From Bacteroidales bacterium (GTDB lineage Bacteria; Bacteroidota; Bacteroidia; Bacteroidales; Bacteroidaceae): a stretch of DNA of 64,000 nucleotides. This document shows, one piece after another, positions 11,669-23,661 of this stretch. A program made the translations under genes and the position numbers. The stretch lies in the NCBI GenBank assembly GCA_015060885.1, contig SUXO01000001.1:62001-126000 (forward strand). Reading direction: 5' to 3'. Under the pieces are notes generated by a model. That model searched no databases, was not told the origin of the DNA, and saw only the letters and a list, made by a program, of their open reading frames with translations. How positions within the stretch are numbered: the first letter of the stretch is position 1; every line of letters begins with the position of its first letter.

Positions 11669-11740
11669 TAGGTTATTACATCTACATAGTAGATAGTAAT
11701 AGTTTTATGAAAAGAAGACAAAATAATAAACATACAAAAA

Positions 11741-14572
11741 ATGGGATACAATTTTAACGAGATTGAACAGAAGTGGCAGAAACGCTGGAAAGATGAGAAG
11801 ACTTACCGCATTGTAGAAAACGAGGATAAGAAAAAATTCTATGTCCTCAATATGTTTCCTTATCCATCGGGAGCAGGCCTTCACGTGGGACACCCGCTCG
11901 GATACATCGCCTCCGATATTTTTGCACGCTTCAAACGCCTTAACGGTTACAACGTACTGAACCCTATGGGCTACGATGCCTACGGACTCCCGGCCGAGCA
12001 ATATGCAATACAGACAGGACAACACCCCGCAATAACCACCGAACAGAATATAAACCGCTATCGCGAACAGCTCGACAAGATTGGTTTCTGTTTCGACTGG
12101 GACCGTGAAATAAGAACCTGTGATGCCGAGTACTATCACTGGACACAGTGGGCATTCATAAAGATGTTCAACCACTATTACGACAACAAGGCAAAATGCA
12201 GCCGCCCCATAAGCGAACTTATTGAAAAACTGGGAAAAGAGGGTAGTGCCAACATAGATGCCGCCTGCACAAGAGAGATTAATATTTCGGCTGCCGAGTG
12301 GAATGCCATGAACTATAAGGAGCAGCAGGAACTGCTTATGAACTGGCGCATAGCCTTCCTCAACGAAACTATGGTGAACTGGTGTCCGCAATTGGGTACC
12401 GTGCTTGCCAACGATGAGGTTGTCGACGGAGTATCAGAACGAGGAGGTTTCCCCGTGGTACAAAAGAAGATGAAACAGTGGTGCCTGCGCGTATCGGCCT
12501 ATGCACAACGCCTGCTCGACGGGCTCGACAGAATAGACTGGACTGACTCACTCAAAGAGACACAACGCAACTGGATAGGCCGCAGCGAAGGAACCGAAAT
12601 GCAGTTCCACATAAAGGACAGCGATATTGAATTTACTATATTCACAACCCGTGCCGACACAGTGTTCGGAGTAACATTTATGGTACTTGCACCCGAAAGC
12701 GAACTTGTGGCACAACTCACGACTGCTGAACAGAAAGAGGCTGTCGATGCATACCTCGACCGCACAAAGAAACGTACCGAGCGCGAACGTATGATTGACC
12801 GCAATGTAACAGGCGTGTTCACCGGTTCCTACGCAGTAAACCCGCTCACAGGTGAAGATATTCCTGTGTGGGTGAGTGATTATGTACTTGCGGGATATGG
12901 AACAGGAGCCATTATGGCTGTGCCTGCACACGACAGCCGCGACTATGCCTTCGCAAAGCATTTCGGTATTGAGATACGCCCCCTTATAGAGGGTTGTGAT
13001 GTGAGCGAAGAGAGCTTCGATGCAAAAGAGGGTATAATGACCAACTCACCCACCGCCGCATTTGCCGACTGCAAACTAAACCTCAACGGGCTCACTGTGA
13101 AAGAGGCCATTGCAGCCACAAAACAGTATGTTACCGAAAATAAACTCGGACGCGTAAAAGTAAACTACCGCTTGCGCGATGCAATATTCAGCCGCCAGCG
13201 TTACTGGGGCGAACCCTTCCCCATATATTACAACAACGGAATACCCACACCCATACCCGAAGAGTGCCTGCCTCTTGAACTTCCCGAAGTGGAGAAATTC
13301 CTCCCCACAGAGAGTGGAGAACCGCCATTGGGACACGCTAAAATATGGGCTTGGGATACCATAAACAACCGTGTTACAAGCAAAGAGAATATAGACAACA
13401 AAACAATATTCCCTCTCGAACTCAACACTATGCCTGGTTTTGCAGGTTCCAGCGCATACTATCTGCGTTATATGGACCCCCGCAACAACAAAGCACTTGT
13501 GTCGGAAGATGCCAATAAATACTGGCAGAATGTAGACCTCTATGTGGGTGGAACAGAACACGCCACAGGTCACCTCATATATTCACGTTTCTGGAATATG
13601 TTCCTTTACGACCTGGGAATAAGCGTAAAGGAAGAGCCGTTCCAGAAACTGGTGAACCAGGGTATGATTCAGGGCCGAAGCAATTTTGTATACCGCATAA
13701 AGGATACTAATAAATTTGTGTCGCTCAACCTATCGAAAGAATATGATGTAACACCCCTGCACGTGGATGTGAACATTGTATCGAACGATATACTGGACAT
13801 TGAGGCCTTCCGCGCTTGGCGTCCCGAATATGCCGATGCGGAATTTATTCTCGAAGATGGAAAATATATCTGCGGCTGGGCTGTGGAGAAGATGAGCAAG
13901 TCTATGTTCAACGTGGTAAACCCCGACACTATCGTTGAAAGATACGGTGCCGACACACTGCGTCTTTACGAAATGTTCCTGGGCCCCGTGGAACAATCGA
14001 AACCCTGGGATACAAACGGTATCGACGGTTGCCACCGCTTCCTCAAAAAATTCTGGGGAATGTTCTTCGACAAGAACGACAACTATATTGTTACCGACGA
14101 GGCTGCAACAAAAGAGGAACTCAAAGCATTGCATAAACTTATAAAAAAGACAAGTGATGACATTCCTGCATTCTCATACAACACAACCGTAAGTGCATTT
14201 ATGATATGCGTGAACGAATTGAGCGCGCTCAAATGCAACAAAAAAGAGATACTCGAAAAAATAGTCATACTGCTTGCACCATTTGCACCGCACATAAGCG
14301 AAGAGCTGTGGGAGAAGCTTGGCAACAACAGCACAGTGTGCGACGCACAATGGCCGGAATTCAACGAAGAGTATCTTAAAGAGGATACAATAAAGTACAC
14401 AATATCGTTCAACGGAAAAGCACGTTTCACAATGGAATTTGCAGCCGATGCCACAAATGCCGACATTGAAAAGGCAGTGCTTGCCGACGATAACAGCAAA
14501 CGATACATTGAAGAGAAACCCATCAAAAAAGTAATCATTGTACCAAAGAAAATTGTTAACGTGGTAATTTGA
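11741..14572 (+). CDS. leuS: leucyl-tRNA synthetase
   Basis: [18 protein letters not shown] (HIGH), [13 protein letters not shown] (KMSKS), CP1 editing domain. Confidence 0.98.
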   Translation: MGYNFNEIEQKWQKRWKDEKTYRIVENEDKKKFYVLNMFPYPSGAGLHVGHPLGYIASDIFARFKRLNGYNVLNPMGYDAYGLPAEQYAIQTGQHPAITTEQNINRYREQLDKIGFCFDWDREIRTCDAEYYHWTQWAFIKMFNHYYDNKAKCSRPISELIEKLGKEGSANIDAACTREINISAAEWNAMNYKEQQELLMNWRIAFLNETMVNWCPQLGTVLANDEVVDGVSERGGFPVVQKKMKQWCLRVSAYAQRLLDGLDRIDWTDSLKETQRNWIGRSEGTEMQFHIKDSDIEFTIFTTRADTVFGVTFMVLAPESELVAQLTTAEQKEAVDAYLDRTKKRTERERMIDRNVTGVFTGSYAVNPLTGEDIPVWVSDYVLAGYGTGAIMAVPAHDSRDYAFAKHFGIEIRPLIEGCDVSEESFDAKEGIMTNSPTAAFADCKLNLNGLTVKEAIAATKQYVTENKLGRVKVNYRLRDAIFSRQRYWGEPFPIYYNNGIPTPIPEECLPLELPEVEKFLPTESGEPPLGHAKIWAWDTINNRVTSKENIDNKTIFPLELNTMPGFAGSSAYYLRYMDPRNNKALVSEDANKYWQNVDLYVGGTEHATGHLIYSRFWNMFLYDLGISVKEEPFQKLVNQGMIQGRSNFVYRIKDTNKFVSLNLSKEYDVTPLHVDVNIVSNDILDIEAFRAWRPEYADAEFILEDGKYICGWAVEKMSKSMFNVVNPDTIVERYGADTLRLYEMFLGPVEQSKPWDTNGIDGCHRFLKKFWGMFFDKNDNYIVTDEAATKEELKALHKLIKKTSDDIPAFSYNTTVSAFMICVNELSALKCNKKEILEKIVILLAPFAPHISEELWEKLGNNSTVCDAQWPEFNEEYLKEDTIKYTISFNGKARFTMEFAADATNADIEKAVLADDNSKRYIEEKPIKKVIIVPKKIVNVVI

Positions 14573-14622
14573 CATACCATTACACGGTATAAGCATTTGT
14601 AAATTACTTAAATTTTAAAGTT

Positions 14623-15576
14623 ATGAGGAAATTTTCTTTTCCAAGACCAAGTATAATGTCAGAGATTAAAAACTATCTGATGATTACATTAGGGCTTGCA
14701 TTATACTCATTTGTATGGAACTTCTTTATGAGTCCTTATGAATTTCTTATCGGCGGTATAACCGGTGTGGGAGCCATAGTGCAATACTCAGTGGGTATAT
14801 CGATGCAGTATGTATATTTTGCTCTCAATTTAATACTCATAATAATAGCCATTAAGATATTGGGTTGGAAATTTTGCATAAAGACAATTTATGCAATAAT
14901 AACAATGACAATAATGTTGAGTATAACCGAAATTCTTTTTGAAAATTTCAACGCTTATACAATTCTTGGTGCCGACAAAGAGCTGGAAGCCTGTCTTGTG
15001 GGGTCGATATTCATTGGTATAGCAATAGCAATATGCTTTTTGAATAATGGTTCCACAGGTGGAGTTGATATAATTGCAGCAATTGTAAACAAATATAAAG
15101 ATGTCAGCTTTGGCCGTGCAATGCTCTATGTCGATACTATTATAGTAACAAGCAGTTTCTTTATCATTCCATCGGATAATATAACAGTGAGTTTGTCGAG
15201 AATGTTTTATGGCTATATAACACTTGTGGTTGTGAACCTGGCACTTGATTATATGGTGAACAGCAACCGTCAAATGGTACAATTCTTTATATTCTCAAAC
15301 AAATATGAAGAGATTGGCTATTATATAACCCGCCACCTTAAACGTGGTGTCACATTACTCGATTCTGTTGGTTTCTATTCAAAAAAAGAGGGTAAAGTCA
15401 TAACTACACTTACACGTGCCAACCAGTCGAACCAATTGTTCAGTATGGTTAAGCAGATAGACCCCAACGCTCTTATTTCACAATCGAAAGTAATGGGAGT
15501 TTATGGTAACGGGTTCGACAAGATTAAAGCGAAAAAAATTAAATTGGAAGAGAATAAAACAGAGGACATTCAATGA
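14623..15576 (+). CDS. YitT family membrane protein (DUF2179 C-terminus)
   Basis: Multiple TM segments, [18 protein letters not shown] motif, C-terminal [28 protein letters not shown]. Confidence 0.85.
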   Translation: MRKFSFPRPSIMSEIKNYLMITLGLALYSFVWNFFMSPYEFLIGGITGVGAIVQYSVGISMQYVYFALNLILIIIAIKILGWKFCIKTIYAIITMTIMLSITEILFENFNAYTILGADKELEACLVGSIFIGIAIAICFLNNGSTGGVDIIAAIVNKYKDVSFGRAMLYVDTIIVTSSFFIIPSDNITVSLSRMFYGYITLVVVNLALDYMVNSNRQMVQFFIFSNKYEEIGYYITRHLKRGVTLLDSVGFYSKKEGKVITTLTRANQSNQLFSMVKQIDPNALISQSKVMGVYGNGFDKIKAKKIKLEENKTEDIQ

Positions 15577-16151
15577 AACTTGTTTTTGCCACAAACAACA
15601 GACACAAACTGCAAGAGGTAAGGGATATTCTTGGTGAGAGGGTAGAGGTGCTGTCGCTTAAAGATATCGATTGCAACGACGAAATACCCGAAACCGGTAC
15701 AACACTCGAAGAGAATGCCCTTATAAAAGCACGCTGGGTTAAGGAGAAATATGGTTACAACTGCTTTGCCGACGATACCGGGCTCGAAGTAGAGGCACTT
15801 GGCGGAGCTCCCGGTGTATATTCGGCACGCTATGCAGGTGAAGAGTGTGACTCACAGGCCAATATGCTTAAATTATTGGAAAATTTAACAGGCAAAAGTA
15901 ACCGTAATGCACAATTTCGTACAGTTATTGCGTTAATTATAGAGAATAAGGAAATTTTGTTCGATGGGGTGGTGAAAGGAGTCATAAGTGAAAAGAAAAT
16001 GGGGGATGCCGGTTTTGGTTACGACCCTATATTTATCCCCGATGGCTACGGAATGAGTTTTGCCCAAATGGAAAGCACGTTGAAAAACTCAATAAGCCAC
16101 AGATACAGAGCTACTGAAAAATTGAACGATTATATAAACAACAATATTTAG
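15573..16151 (+). CDS. rdgB: non-canonical purine NTP pyrophosphatase (RdgB/HAM1)
   Basis: [61 protein letters not shown] overlap with upstream ORF. Confidence 0.95.
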   Translation: MKLVFATNNRHKLQEVRDILGERVEVLSLKDIDCNDEIPETGTTLEENALIKARWVKEKYGYNCFADDTGLEVEALGGAPGVYSARYAGEECDSQANMLKLLENLTGKSNRNAQFRTVIALIIENKEILFDGVVKGVISEKKMGDAGFGYDPIFIPDGYGMSFAQMESTLKNSISHRYRATEKLNDYINNNI

Positions 16152-16193
16152 AGTTCTACAAAAGAACCTGTAAGTTGTTCAAACTTTATTATT

Positions 16194-18497
16194 ATGAATA
16201 TGATTAAGAGATTTTTTATTATAGCTTTTACGCTATTCCTACCAATAAGTATGAATGCCGGTATTGGCGACTGGACACTTCATACTTCGTACTGTAATAC
16301 CACAAGCTGCCAGGTTGCAGGTGATAAAGTATATGTATTGGCATCGGGGTCACTGTTTGTTTACGACAAAAAGGATAATTCCGTATACACCTATGACAAA
16401 CAGAACAGTTTAAGCGATTTCAATATAGCATACATTAATTATTGTAAAGGAATTGATGCATTGCTGATTGTATACAAGAATGCAAATATAGATATTCTAT
16501 ATTCAAATGGCTATGTATACAATATATCGGATTTCAAGAATAAGATAATATCCAATAAGAATATAAACGGAGTAAACATATATGGCAACACAGCCTATAT
16601 AAATACCAGTTTCGGTGTAGTACTGCTCGACCTTGAAAATCTCGAATTTACAAACACATACAACCTTAACCTTAATACATATTGTTCATACACAGCCGGG
16701 AGCGATATATATATAGGAACTGAAACCGGCATTTACAAGGGTTCCGTGGAAGACAACCTGCTCGACAAGGCAAACTGGACTAAAATTAACAGCTATAAGA
16801 CATATGTTATAAACAGTATAAACGGAAAACTTATTGCAGTAATCAATGGAAAAGGTGCCTGCACACTTAAAAGCGATGGTTCGATAGAAAAAACCATTGT
16901 AGCCAATACAAAGCAGAACAAATATTCATATAACTATAATAACAGCCTTTATATAGGGTGGAATAACCAGCTTGCCATAATAAACAGCGATACCGATTAC
17001 AAAACCTACACGCCTGCAACAGAAAGTGAATTCATTATGGCCGATGGAAATGGTTTTTGGAGCTGTAAAGGGGAAAAAGGAGTAGTGGAGAGCAAAATTG
17101 CCGATACTAAAATTGTAGACGGAGAAAATTATATAATTCCCAACAGCCCCATACGCAACTATTGCGAATTTATTAAATTCTCTCAAAACAATAAACTGCT
17201 TGTTGCCGGTGGAACACTAAACTATTTCGATGTTACATTCTACCCTGGAACACTTATGGAATATGATTATTCCAGCAACAAATGGATAAACTTCCCCGAA
17301 GAAGAGATTAAAACCACAACAGGAATACAATATGTCAACCTTTGCTCAATTGACGAGGACCCGACTGAACCCGGACACTATTTTGCAAGCTCTTTCGGAC
17401 AGGGTATATATGAGTTCCGCAATGGAAAATTTGTGGCACACTACAACCATAAGAACAGCCCACTTGAATCTCCTGTACCGGCATCGATGAATTATGTCAG
17501 AATTCCGAGAGTGCAATTCGATGCAGCCGGTAACCTATGGGTTGTAAACACCAATTGCAAAGATATTGTAAAGGTACTTAAAAAAGATGGTTCCTGGGTT
17601 ATATTACCATACGATGATATTACAGATTTTCCCACAATGGTCGATATGATAATAGATTCAAGAGGATGGTTGTGGATAACATCGTACCAGGCTATTCCGG
17701 GAGTGTTCTGTGCAAAGATGAACAACACACCGTTCGATATAGCCGATGACCGAACGAAATTGGTTATAAACAACTTTATAAACCAGGATGGTACAAGTTA
17801 TAAAATAGACCAGGTATATTGCATAAAAGAGGATAAGAACGGACAGATATGGGTGGGTACCAACAATGGATTATTTGTTGTTACAGATGCCGAAAAATTC
17901 TTTAAGGATGGTGTTTTAACCCAAATAAAGGTTCCCCGCAACGATGGAACCGGCCTTGCCGACTACCTGTTTGGCGGAGCCCAGATTTCGGCCATTGAGA
18001 TAGATGGTGCCAACAGAAAATGGATAGGCACCAAGAACAACGGAATATACCTTGTGAGCAGCGACGGACTGGAAACCATACACCACTTCACAAAAGATAA
18101 TTCAATGCTGCCATCGAACGATATTACAAGCATTGCTGTAAACAAGAACAGTGGTGAAGTATTTATAGGAACAAGTGAGGGTATCGCAAGTTATGTGAGT
18201 GATGCCACCGAACCTTCACCCACCTTGCAAGAGAGTGCCGTACACGCTTATCCAAACCCCGTAAAAGCCCTGTACAACGGAGTTATTTCAATAGTTGGAC
18301 TGACACACGGTTGTGAGGTCAAAATAGTCGACACGGCCGGATATTTGATTACAGAGGGTATTTCCATTGGTGGACAGTTCACTTGGAACGGACGCAACGC
18401 ACAGGGCGAGAAGGTTTCAAGTGGAGTCTACTATGTTCTTATGTATGATGAGAACGGCGATGAAAGCCTCGCTACCAAAATACTTATTACACGATAA
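16194..18497 (+). CDS. PorZ-like two-component-regulator-type beta-propeller protein with C-terminal sorting-like domain
   Basis: N-terminal signal peptide and GIGDWTLHTSY, repeated propeller motifs (GQIWVGTNNGLFV, RKWIGTKNNGIYLV), C-terminal AYPNPVK...GVYYVLMYDENGDESLATKILITR. Confidence 0.75.
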   Translation: MNMIKRFFIIAFTLFLPISMNAGIGDWTLHTSYCNTTSCQVAGDKVYVLASGSLFVYDKKDNSVYTYDKQNSLSDFNIAYINYCKGIDALLIVYKNANIDILYSNGYVYNISDFKNKIISNKNINGVNIYGNTAYINTSFGVVLLDLENLEFTNTYNLNLNTYCSYTAGSDIYIGTETGIYKGSVEDNLLDKANWTKINSYKTYVINSINGKLIAVINGKGACTLKSDGSIEKTIVANTKQNKYSYNYNNSLYIGWNNQLAIINSDTDYKTYTPATESEFIMADGNGFWSCKGEKGVVESKIADTKIVDGENYIIPNSPIRNYCEFIKFSQNNKLLVAGGTLNYFDVTFYPGTLMEYDYSSNKWINFPEEEIKTTTGIQYVNLCSIDEDPTEPGHYFASSFGQGIYEFRNGKFVAHYNHKNSPLESPVPASMNYVRIPRVQFDAAGNLWVVNTNCKDIVKVLKKDGSWVILPYDDITDFPTMVDMIIDSRGWLWITSYQAIPGVFCAKMNNTPFDIADDRTKLVINNFINQDGTSYKIDQVYCIKEDKNGQIWVGTNNGLFVVTDAEKFFKDGVLTQIKVPRNDGTGLADYLFGGAQISAIEIDGANRKWIGTKNNGIYLVSSDGLETIHHFTKDNSMLPSNDITSIAVNKNSGEVFIGTSEGIASYVSDATEPSPTLQESAVHAYPNPVKALYNGVISIVGLTHGCEVKIVDTAGYLITEGISIGGQFTWNGRNAQGEKVSSGVYYVLMYDENGDESLATKILITR

Positions 18498-18530
18498 AAG
18501 CAAAGACTAAAATCATATATTGTATACTTG

Positions 18531-18554
18531 AACAGCCGGCGTTTGCCGGCTGTT
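18531..18554 (+). terminator. intrinsic terminator of PorZ-like gene
   Basis: aacagccggc-gttt-gccggctgtt then tgtatttt. Confidence 0.75.
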
Positions 18555-19030
18555 TGTATTTTGAACGATGTTTAGGTTGCACATTATTGAACCGGCCGCT
18601 CCTTTTCAACCGTTATTATTATATATCTTTCCTTTTTTAAATAATTAAATAAATCAACAACAATAACAAAATCGGTTAATATTGTGGATATCTTTTTCGA
18701 AAAGTGGTTTTTAATGCATTTAAATAGTTGAATATAGGTTTATTTATAGAATATAAATTCTGTAACCACTTGTTTTATAATAATATATTTAAATGTATAT
18801 TTGTATCGAAATTAAATATATACATATAACCTATTGTTAAAAACCTGTTAAAAAACTATTGATAAATGGATGTAAAAAAGTGGCAAAATAATTTGGCTTT
18901 TTAATTCAGTTCACGGCTTAATTTTTAAGTTTGTTTTTCAAAGAGAAATTGCCATTATTTTCAACCTATTTATCCCACTCTTTTCAACAACATATCAACA
19001 ATTATAAACAATGTTTTGAACAGTTTTGAA
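18555..19030. other. AT-rich gene-free region, candidate chromosomal replication origin (oriC)
   Basis: No ORF. One near-consensus DnaA box (atatccaca, read on -, ~18682-18690), repeated ttttcaac/ttttgaac and (c)tgttaaaaaac motifs, strong AT runs, and an apparent change in strand composition of same-sense genes across it. See findings. Confidence 0.4.
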
Positions 19031-19038
19031 CCTTTGTT

Positions 19039-19087
19039 CATATAAATCACAAAAGCCACCGGCAAGGTGGCTTTTGTGATTTATATG
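19039..19087 (-). terminator. intrinsic terminator of aspartate aminotransferase gene
   Basis: catataaatcacaaaagccacc-ggcaa-ggtggcttttgtgatttatatg, 22-bp perfect stem. Confidence 0.85.
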
Positions 19088-19105
19088 TGAAGTATGCTAT
19101 GTTTG

Positions 19106-20299
19106 TTATTTGAGTTTTGCAAGTGCCTCTTTAATGCGGCGCATAGCCTCTATAATGTTTTCGTCGCTTGTTGCATAGCTCATTCTGAAACATTCGGGAG
19201 AACCGAACGATGAACCTCCTACCGCTGCAACGTGTGCTTCTGTAAGCAGGTACATTGCCAAGTCATCGGAATTGTTTATAACCTGTCCGTTGTAGCTCTT
19301 GCCATAGAAAGAACTGCATTTAGGGAAGAGGTAGAATGCTCCTTCGGGTGTGTTTACTTCCAACCCCGGAATCTCTTTTGCAAGCTTTACAATGAGGTCG
19401 CGGCGGCGTTGGAAGGCTTTACGCATCTCCTCCACAGGTTCTTGTGAGCCGTTGTAGGCCTCTATTGAGGCTATTTGCGAAACAGAGCAGGGGCCGCTTG
19501 TATATTGTCCTTGCAGTTTATTGCATCCTTTCACAATCCAGTCGGCAGCGGCAAGGAAGCCAATTCTCCAACCTGTCATTGCATAAGCTTTTGATACACC
19601 GTTTATAATTATTACGCGGTCGCGTATTTCGCTGAACTGCGCAATGCTTTCGTGCTTGCCCACATAGTTTATGTGTTCATATATTTCGTCGGCAACAACG
19701 AATACGTCGGGGTGTTTAGCAAGTACATCGGCAAGCTCTTTGAGTTCCTCTTTTGTATACACCGAACCGGTGGGGTTCGAGGGTGAACAGAGAATCAGCA
19801 TCTTTGTTTTGGGTGTAATGGCTGCTTCGAGCTGTGCACCTGTTATCTTGAAGTTCTGTTCAATACCTGCACTTATTATTACAGGAGTACCGTCGGCCAT
19901 TTTTACCATTTCGGGATAGCTCACCCAGTAGGGGGCGGGTATAATAACCTCATCACCCTCATTCACAAGTGCCATAACAGCGTTGCACACCGATTGTTTT
20001 GCTCCGTTCGATACAGATATCTGTGCTTCGGTGTATTCGAGTCCATTCTCCTTTTTAAGCTTTTCTACAATAGCTTTGCGCAACGCAGGGTAGCCGGGAA
20101 CGGGTGAGTAGCGCGACCAGTTATCGTCAACTGCCTGTTTTGCTGCTGTCTTAATGGCATCGGGAGTGTTAAAGTCGGGTTCTCCCACACTCATATTTAT
20201 TACATCTACGCCTTGTGCTTTGAGCTCTTGGCTTTTTTGTGACATTGCCAATGTAGCCGATGGGGCTAATCTGTTGACACGGTTTGATAGTTTGTTCAT
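19106..20299 (-). CDS. pyridoxal-phosphate aminotransferase class I/II (aspartate aminotransferase-like)
   Basis: MNKLSNRVNRLAPSATLAMSQKSQELKAQGVDVINMSVGEPDFNTP, PSNPTGSVY, NGVSKAYAMTGWRIGF. Start placed at internal Met (20299). Confidence 0.93.
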   Translation of the reverse strand: MNKLSNRVNRLAPSATLAMSQKSQELKAQGVDVINMSVGEPDFNTPDAIKTAAKQAVDDNWSRYSPVPGYPALRKAIVEKLKKENGLEYTEAQISVSNGAKQSVCNAVMALVNEGDEVIIPAPYWVSYPEMVKMADGTPVIISAGIEQNFKITGAQLEAAITPKTKMLILCSPSNPTGSVYTKEELKELADVLAKHPDVFVVADEIYEHINYVGKHESIAQFSEIRDRVIIINGVSKAYAMTGWRIGFLAAADWIVKGCNKLQGQYTSGPCSVSQIASIEAYNGSQEPVEEMRKAFQRRRDLIVKLAKEIPGLEVNTPEGAFYLFPKCSSFYGKSYNGQVINNSDDLAMYLLTEAHVAAVGGSSFGSPECFRMSYATSDENIIEAMRRIKEALAKLK

Positions 20300-20315
20300 A
20301 TTGTTATATAGTTCT

Positions 20316-21533
20316 TTATTTTTTATCGAAATGCAGTGTGTGTCCCATTCTCTCGGCCTTTGTATGCAGATATCGCGAGTTGAAATCATTGGGTTCTATC
20401 TCTATGCTTACATTTTCCATTACTTCGAGCCCGTAACTTTCGAGTCCTATTCGTTTTACAGGGTTATTTGTAATGAGGCGCATTTTATGGACACCTATTT
20501 TTCTTAGAATTTCGGCACCCACACCGTAATCCCTTTCGTCGGCTTTGAATCCAAGGCATAGGTTGGCATCCACAGTGTCCATTCCCTCTTCTTGCAATTT
20601 GTAAGCCTTCATTTTGTTCATAAGACCAATTCCGCGGCCCTCCTGGTTAAGGTATACAATAACTCCCTTTCCGGTCTTGTCGATAAGTTCCATAGCTTTG
20701 TGAAGTTGTGAACCGCAGTCACAACGTTGCGAACCGAATATGTCACCTGTCATACACGATGAATGTACTCTCACAAGAATTGGTTCATCATCTTCCCATT
20801 CCCCTTTTATAAGAGCAATATGTTCAAGTCCGTTTGATTTCTGCTTGAATGGTATGAGGCGGAAGTGGCCGTGTTCTGTGGGCATATTGACCTCTTCACC
20901 CATCTCCACAAGTGATTCCTGTTGCAGACGATACTGTATGAGGTCGCTGATGGATATTATTTTCAGGTTATGTTTTGCAGCAATTTCAATGAGCTGTGGC
21001 ATACGTGCCATAGTGCCGTCTTCGTTCATTATTTCAATAAGTGCAGCAGCGGGGTAGAGGCCTGCAAGGCGTGCAAGGTCAATACTTGCTTCGGTGTGTC
21101 CGGCACGGCGCAGCACGCCGTTATCCTGGGCATATAGGGGGTTTATGTGTCCGGGGCGTGCAAATGTATCGGCTGTGCTTGCAGGGTCGGAAAGAGCCTT
21201 TATTGTCGCCGCTCTGTCGGCTGCCGATACGCCTGTACTGCAACCATCTATTTTATCTATTGTTACAGTAAAAGGAGTTCCCAAAAGGCTGGTGTTGGTA
21301 TTAACCTGCGGGTCGAGCTGCAACTCCTTGCAACGCGACATTGTTATAGGTGCACATAGTACCCCACGGCCGTTTTTAAGCATAAAGTTTACAGCATCGG
21401 GGGTTATCTTTTCGGCTGCTATTATAAAATCGCCTTCGTTCTCTCTGTCTTCATCATCAACCACAATAAGAAATTTACCCTCTTTGAAATCCCTTATGGC
21501 ATCTTCGATAGAACTCAGTTTAAATTTTTCCAT
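20316..21533 (-). CDS. ribBA: bifunctional 3,4-dihydroxy-2-butanone-4-phosphate synthase / GTP cyclohydrolase II
   Basis: [18 protein letters not shown] (RibB) followed by [24 protein letters not shown] (RibA). Confidence 0.96.
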   Translation of the reverse strand: MEKFKLSSIEDAIRDFKEGKFLIVVDDEDRENEGDFIIAAEKITPDAVNFMLKNGRGVLCAPITMSRCKELQLDPQVNTNTSLLGTPFTVTIDKIDGCSTGVSAADRAATIKALSDPASTADTFARPGHINPLYAQDNGVLRRAGHTEASIDLARLAGLYPAAALIEIMNEDGTMARMPQLIEIAAKHNLKIISISDLIQYRLQQESLVEMGEEVNMPTEHGHFRLIPFKQKSNGLEHIALIKGEWEDDEPILVRVHSSCMTGDIFGSQRCDCGSQLHKAMELIDKTGKGVIVYLNQEGRGIGLMNKMKAYKLQEEGMDTVDANLCLGFKADERDYGVGAEILRKIGVHKMRLITNNPVKRIGLESYGLEVMENVSIEIEPNDFNSRYLHTKAERMGHTLHFDKK

Positions 21534-21542
21534 ATATATGTT

Positions 21543-23456
21543 TTATACAAGTTTCTCCTTAATTAAAATCTCTTTCAGTTCCTGTGCATTAGTCTTTACC
21601 TTGTTAAGGTCTTTGAGCAGGCGGAATCTGAATTTTACGGCTCTCACGTATATTAAAATTCCAATGGGGAATATAATGAGCGATGCTATGTTCATCCACT
21701 TCTTTGTGAATGGCGATACAATTGTATCTACCGACAGGACAGGGAAGTAGTTTATCTTTGCTACAACCTTCTTGTTTCTGCTGTTACCAAACTCTTCTAT
21801 TACCTTTTCCAGGTTATCGTTCAATTCATCTATACTGCTGTCCTTCTCCTTGAAGAAGATATCTTTTACGGCCGGCAATCTGTTCAGTTTGTTCTTTTCA
21901 ATGAATTTATCGCCGTTGTTTATTATATGGTCGAGGCGGGCAATTCCATCGGCATAGTCGGGGTCATCTATAATAACCTCTTTGAATGCTATATTGCGTT
22001 TTTCACGTATGCAGAACAGTATTCTGAAAAACTCTTTATAGGAATCCATATTGAATATGGCCGAATCTTTGTTCGATTGGTAAGTGAACAGAATTCCAAG
22101 CGGAGCCATCACGAATGTACTCAACCAGCTGCCAATAAATGTGTGCCACTCTCCCTCGCGTGCCATTTTGAAGGCCGATGTGTTGAGCAGGTAGTAGAAT
22201 ATGAAAATAGCTACCGATATTAGCACAGGATACCCAAGCCCGCCTTTTCTTACAATGGCTCCCAGCGGTGCGCCGATAAAGAAGAAGAGTATGCAGGCAA
22301 GTGAAAGGGTTATTTTGTTCCACCAGTTTATCTTACACTTGTTTAGCTCTTTGTCGAGGCTGTGTAGCAGGTTGCTCTTAATTCCATAATCGTTCCTTAA
22401 CTGTCTAATTTTAGTGAATTGAGCCTTTTTCCACACAGTCTTGTCGGCTTTTGTGGCGGTATTGTATATACTGTCGGTGTTTATTTTATATAAATTATTC
22501 CTGCTCATATATGTGGAATCTTCCGTTGTATATTCGGTATTTATGTTGAATATACTCTTAACGGCGGCTTTCCAATATATGTGGCCCACACTGTCGTTGT
22601 AAATGTTGTATGTCCTTATAGTCTGTTGCAGTTCGAGCATATTCTGGCTCTTCGCATTCTGCTTGAACACATTGTCGTCTTTCATTTCGAATTTACCGTC
22701 GGTGGGTATCATAACAATCTTTTTGCGGAATGTTTCGCGGCGGTAGGGGACATTTCTTTTGCTTATGCTCTGGTCGGTTATGTTCGAAAACTGCTCACCG
22801 GTGTACAACTGAATCATAAGGTTCTGTTCATCGGGAGTGCTGTCAATCCTTCCCGAATCGGCAACAAGAATATTGGCATTCTCAAAACCGTTCGACATAT
22901 CGTAAATCATCAGTTTGTAGAGCATACCGGTCTCTTTGTCCTTCTTCTCCACAAAAAGGTTATAACCCTTTATCTGGTCATAGAACACTCCTTCGGGTAT
23001 TTCCACCTCTGGCGATGTCTGTTTAATGGAGTAGAGAATGGTAAACAACTTCACCTGTGCGTATGGTGCCACCACATTCTGGAAATAGAACGATATTCCT
23101 CCAAGTGTTATACATAACACCAAAATGGGCATCATAATTCTGATGAGCGGTATTCCGGCAGCTTTCATTGCAAGCAGTTCGAGTCGCTCACCGAAATTAC
23201 CGAATGTCATGAGCGATGCAAGCAGTATGGCAAGCGGGAGAGCCTCACTCACAAGAGTGATGGAGCAGAGTGAGAAAAATTGTATTATAATGGTCATATC
23301 GAGTCCTTTGCCCACAAATTCATCGACCGACCTCCACAACATCTGCATAATGAAAATAAAGAGGCATATTACGAATGTGCCCGACAAAAGTTGGATAAAA
23401 CTCTTTATAATGAATAAATCCAGCTTCTTGATAATGCGGAAATGTGGTAATTTCAT
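21543..23456 (-). CDS. LptF/LptG-family permease (YjgP/YjgQ)
   Basis: LFIIKSFIQLLSGTFVICLFIFIMQMLW...DMTIIIQFFSLCSITLVSEALPLAILLASLMTFG, IGAPLGAIVRKGGLGYPV. Confidence 0.9.
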   Translation of the reverse strand: MKLPHFRIIKKLDLFIIKSFIQLLSGTFVICLFIFIMQMLWRSVDEFVGKGLDMTIIIQFFSLCSITLVSEALPLAILLASLMTFGNFGERLELLAMKAAGIPLIRIMMPILVLCITLGGISFYFQNVVAPYAQVKLFTILYSIKQTSPEVEIPEGVFYDQIKGYNLFVEKKDKETGMLYKLMIYDMSNGFENANILVADSGRIDSTPDEQNLMIQLYTGEQFSNITDQSISKRNVPYRRETFRKKIVMIPTDGKFEMKDDNVFKQNAKSQNMLELQQTIRTYNIYNDSVGHIYWKAAVKSIFNINTEYTTEDSTYMSRNNLYKINTDSIYNTATKADKTVWKKAQFTKIRQLRNDYGIKSNLLHSLDKELNKCKINWWNKITLSLACILFFFIGAPLGAIVRKGGLGYPVLISVAIFIFYYLLNTSAFKMAREGEWHTFIGSWLSTFVMAPLGILFTYQSNKDSAIFNMDSYKEFFRILFCIREKRNIAFKEVIIDDPDYADGIARLDHIINNGDKFIEKNKLNRLPAVKDIFFKEKDSSIDELNDNLEKVIEEFGNSRNKKVVAKINYFPVLSVDTIVSPFTKKWMNIASLIIFPIGILIYVRAVKFRFRLLKDLNKVKTNAQELKEILIKEKLV

Positions 23457-23613
23457 AATAATACAATTTGTATTTCACAGCCAAAACATACTTGGCCTAA
23501 TGCTTGAAATAGAACATGCTCTACTCTTGCACTATGCAAAGATAATGCAAGGTGTGAGCAATACAAAAGATTTCACACTCTTTTTAAAATAGAGTTATAT
23601 AATATATAATAAA

Positions 23614-23641
23614 TGGGGAGTGACTTATTGGCCACTCCCCT
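23614..23641 (-). terminator. terminator of START-like gene
   Basis: ggggagtg...cactcccc inverted repeat just beyond the stop codon. Confidence 0.5.
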
Positions 23642-23661
23642 TGTTTCTGGTTAAATATTTT

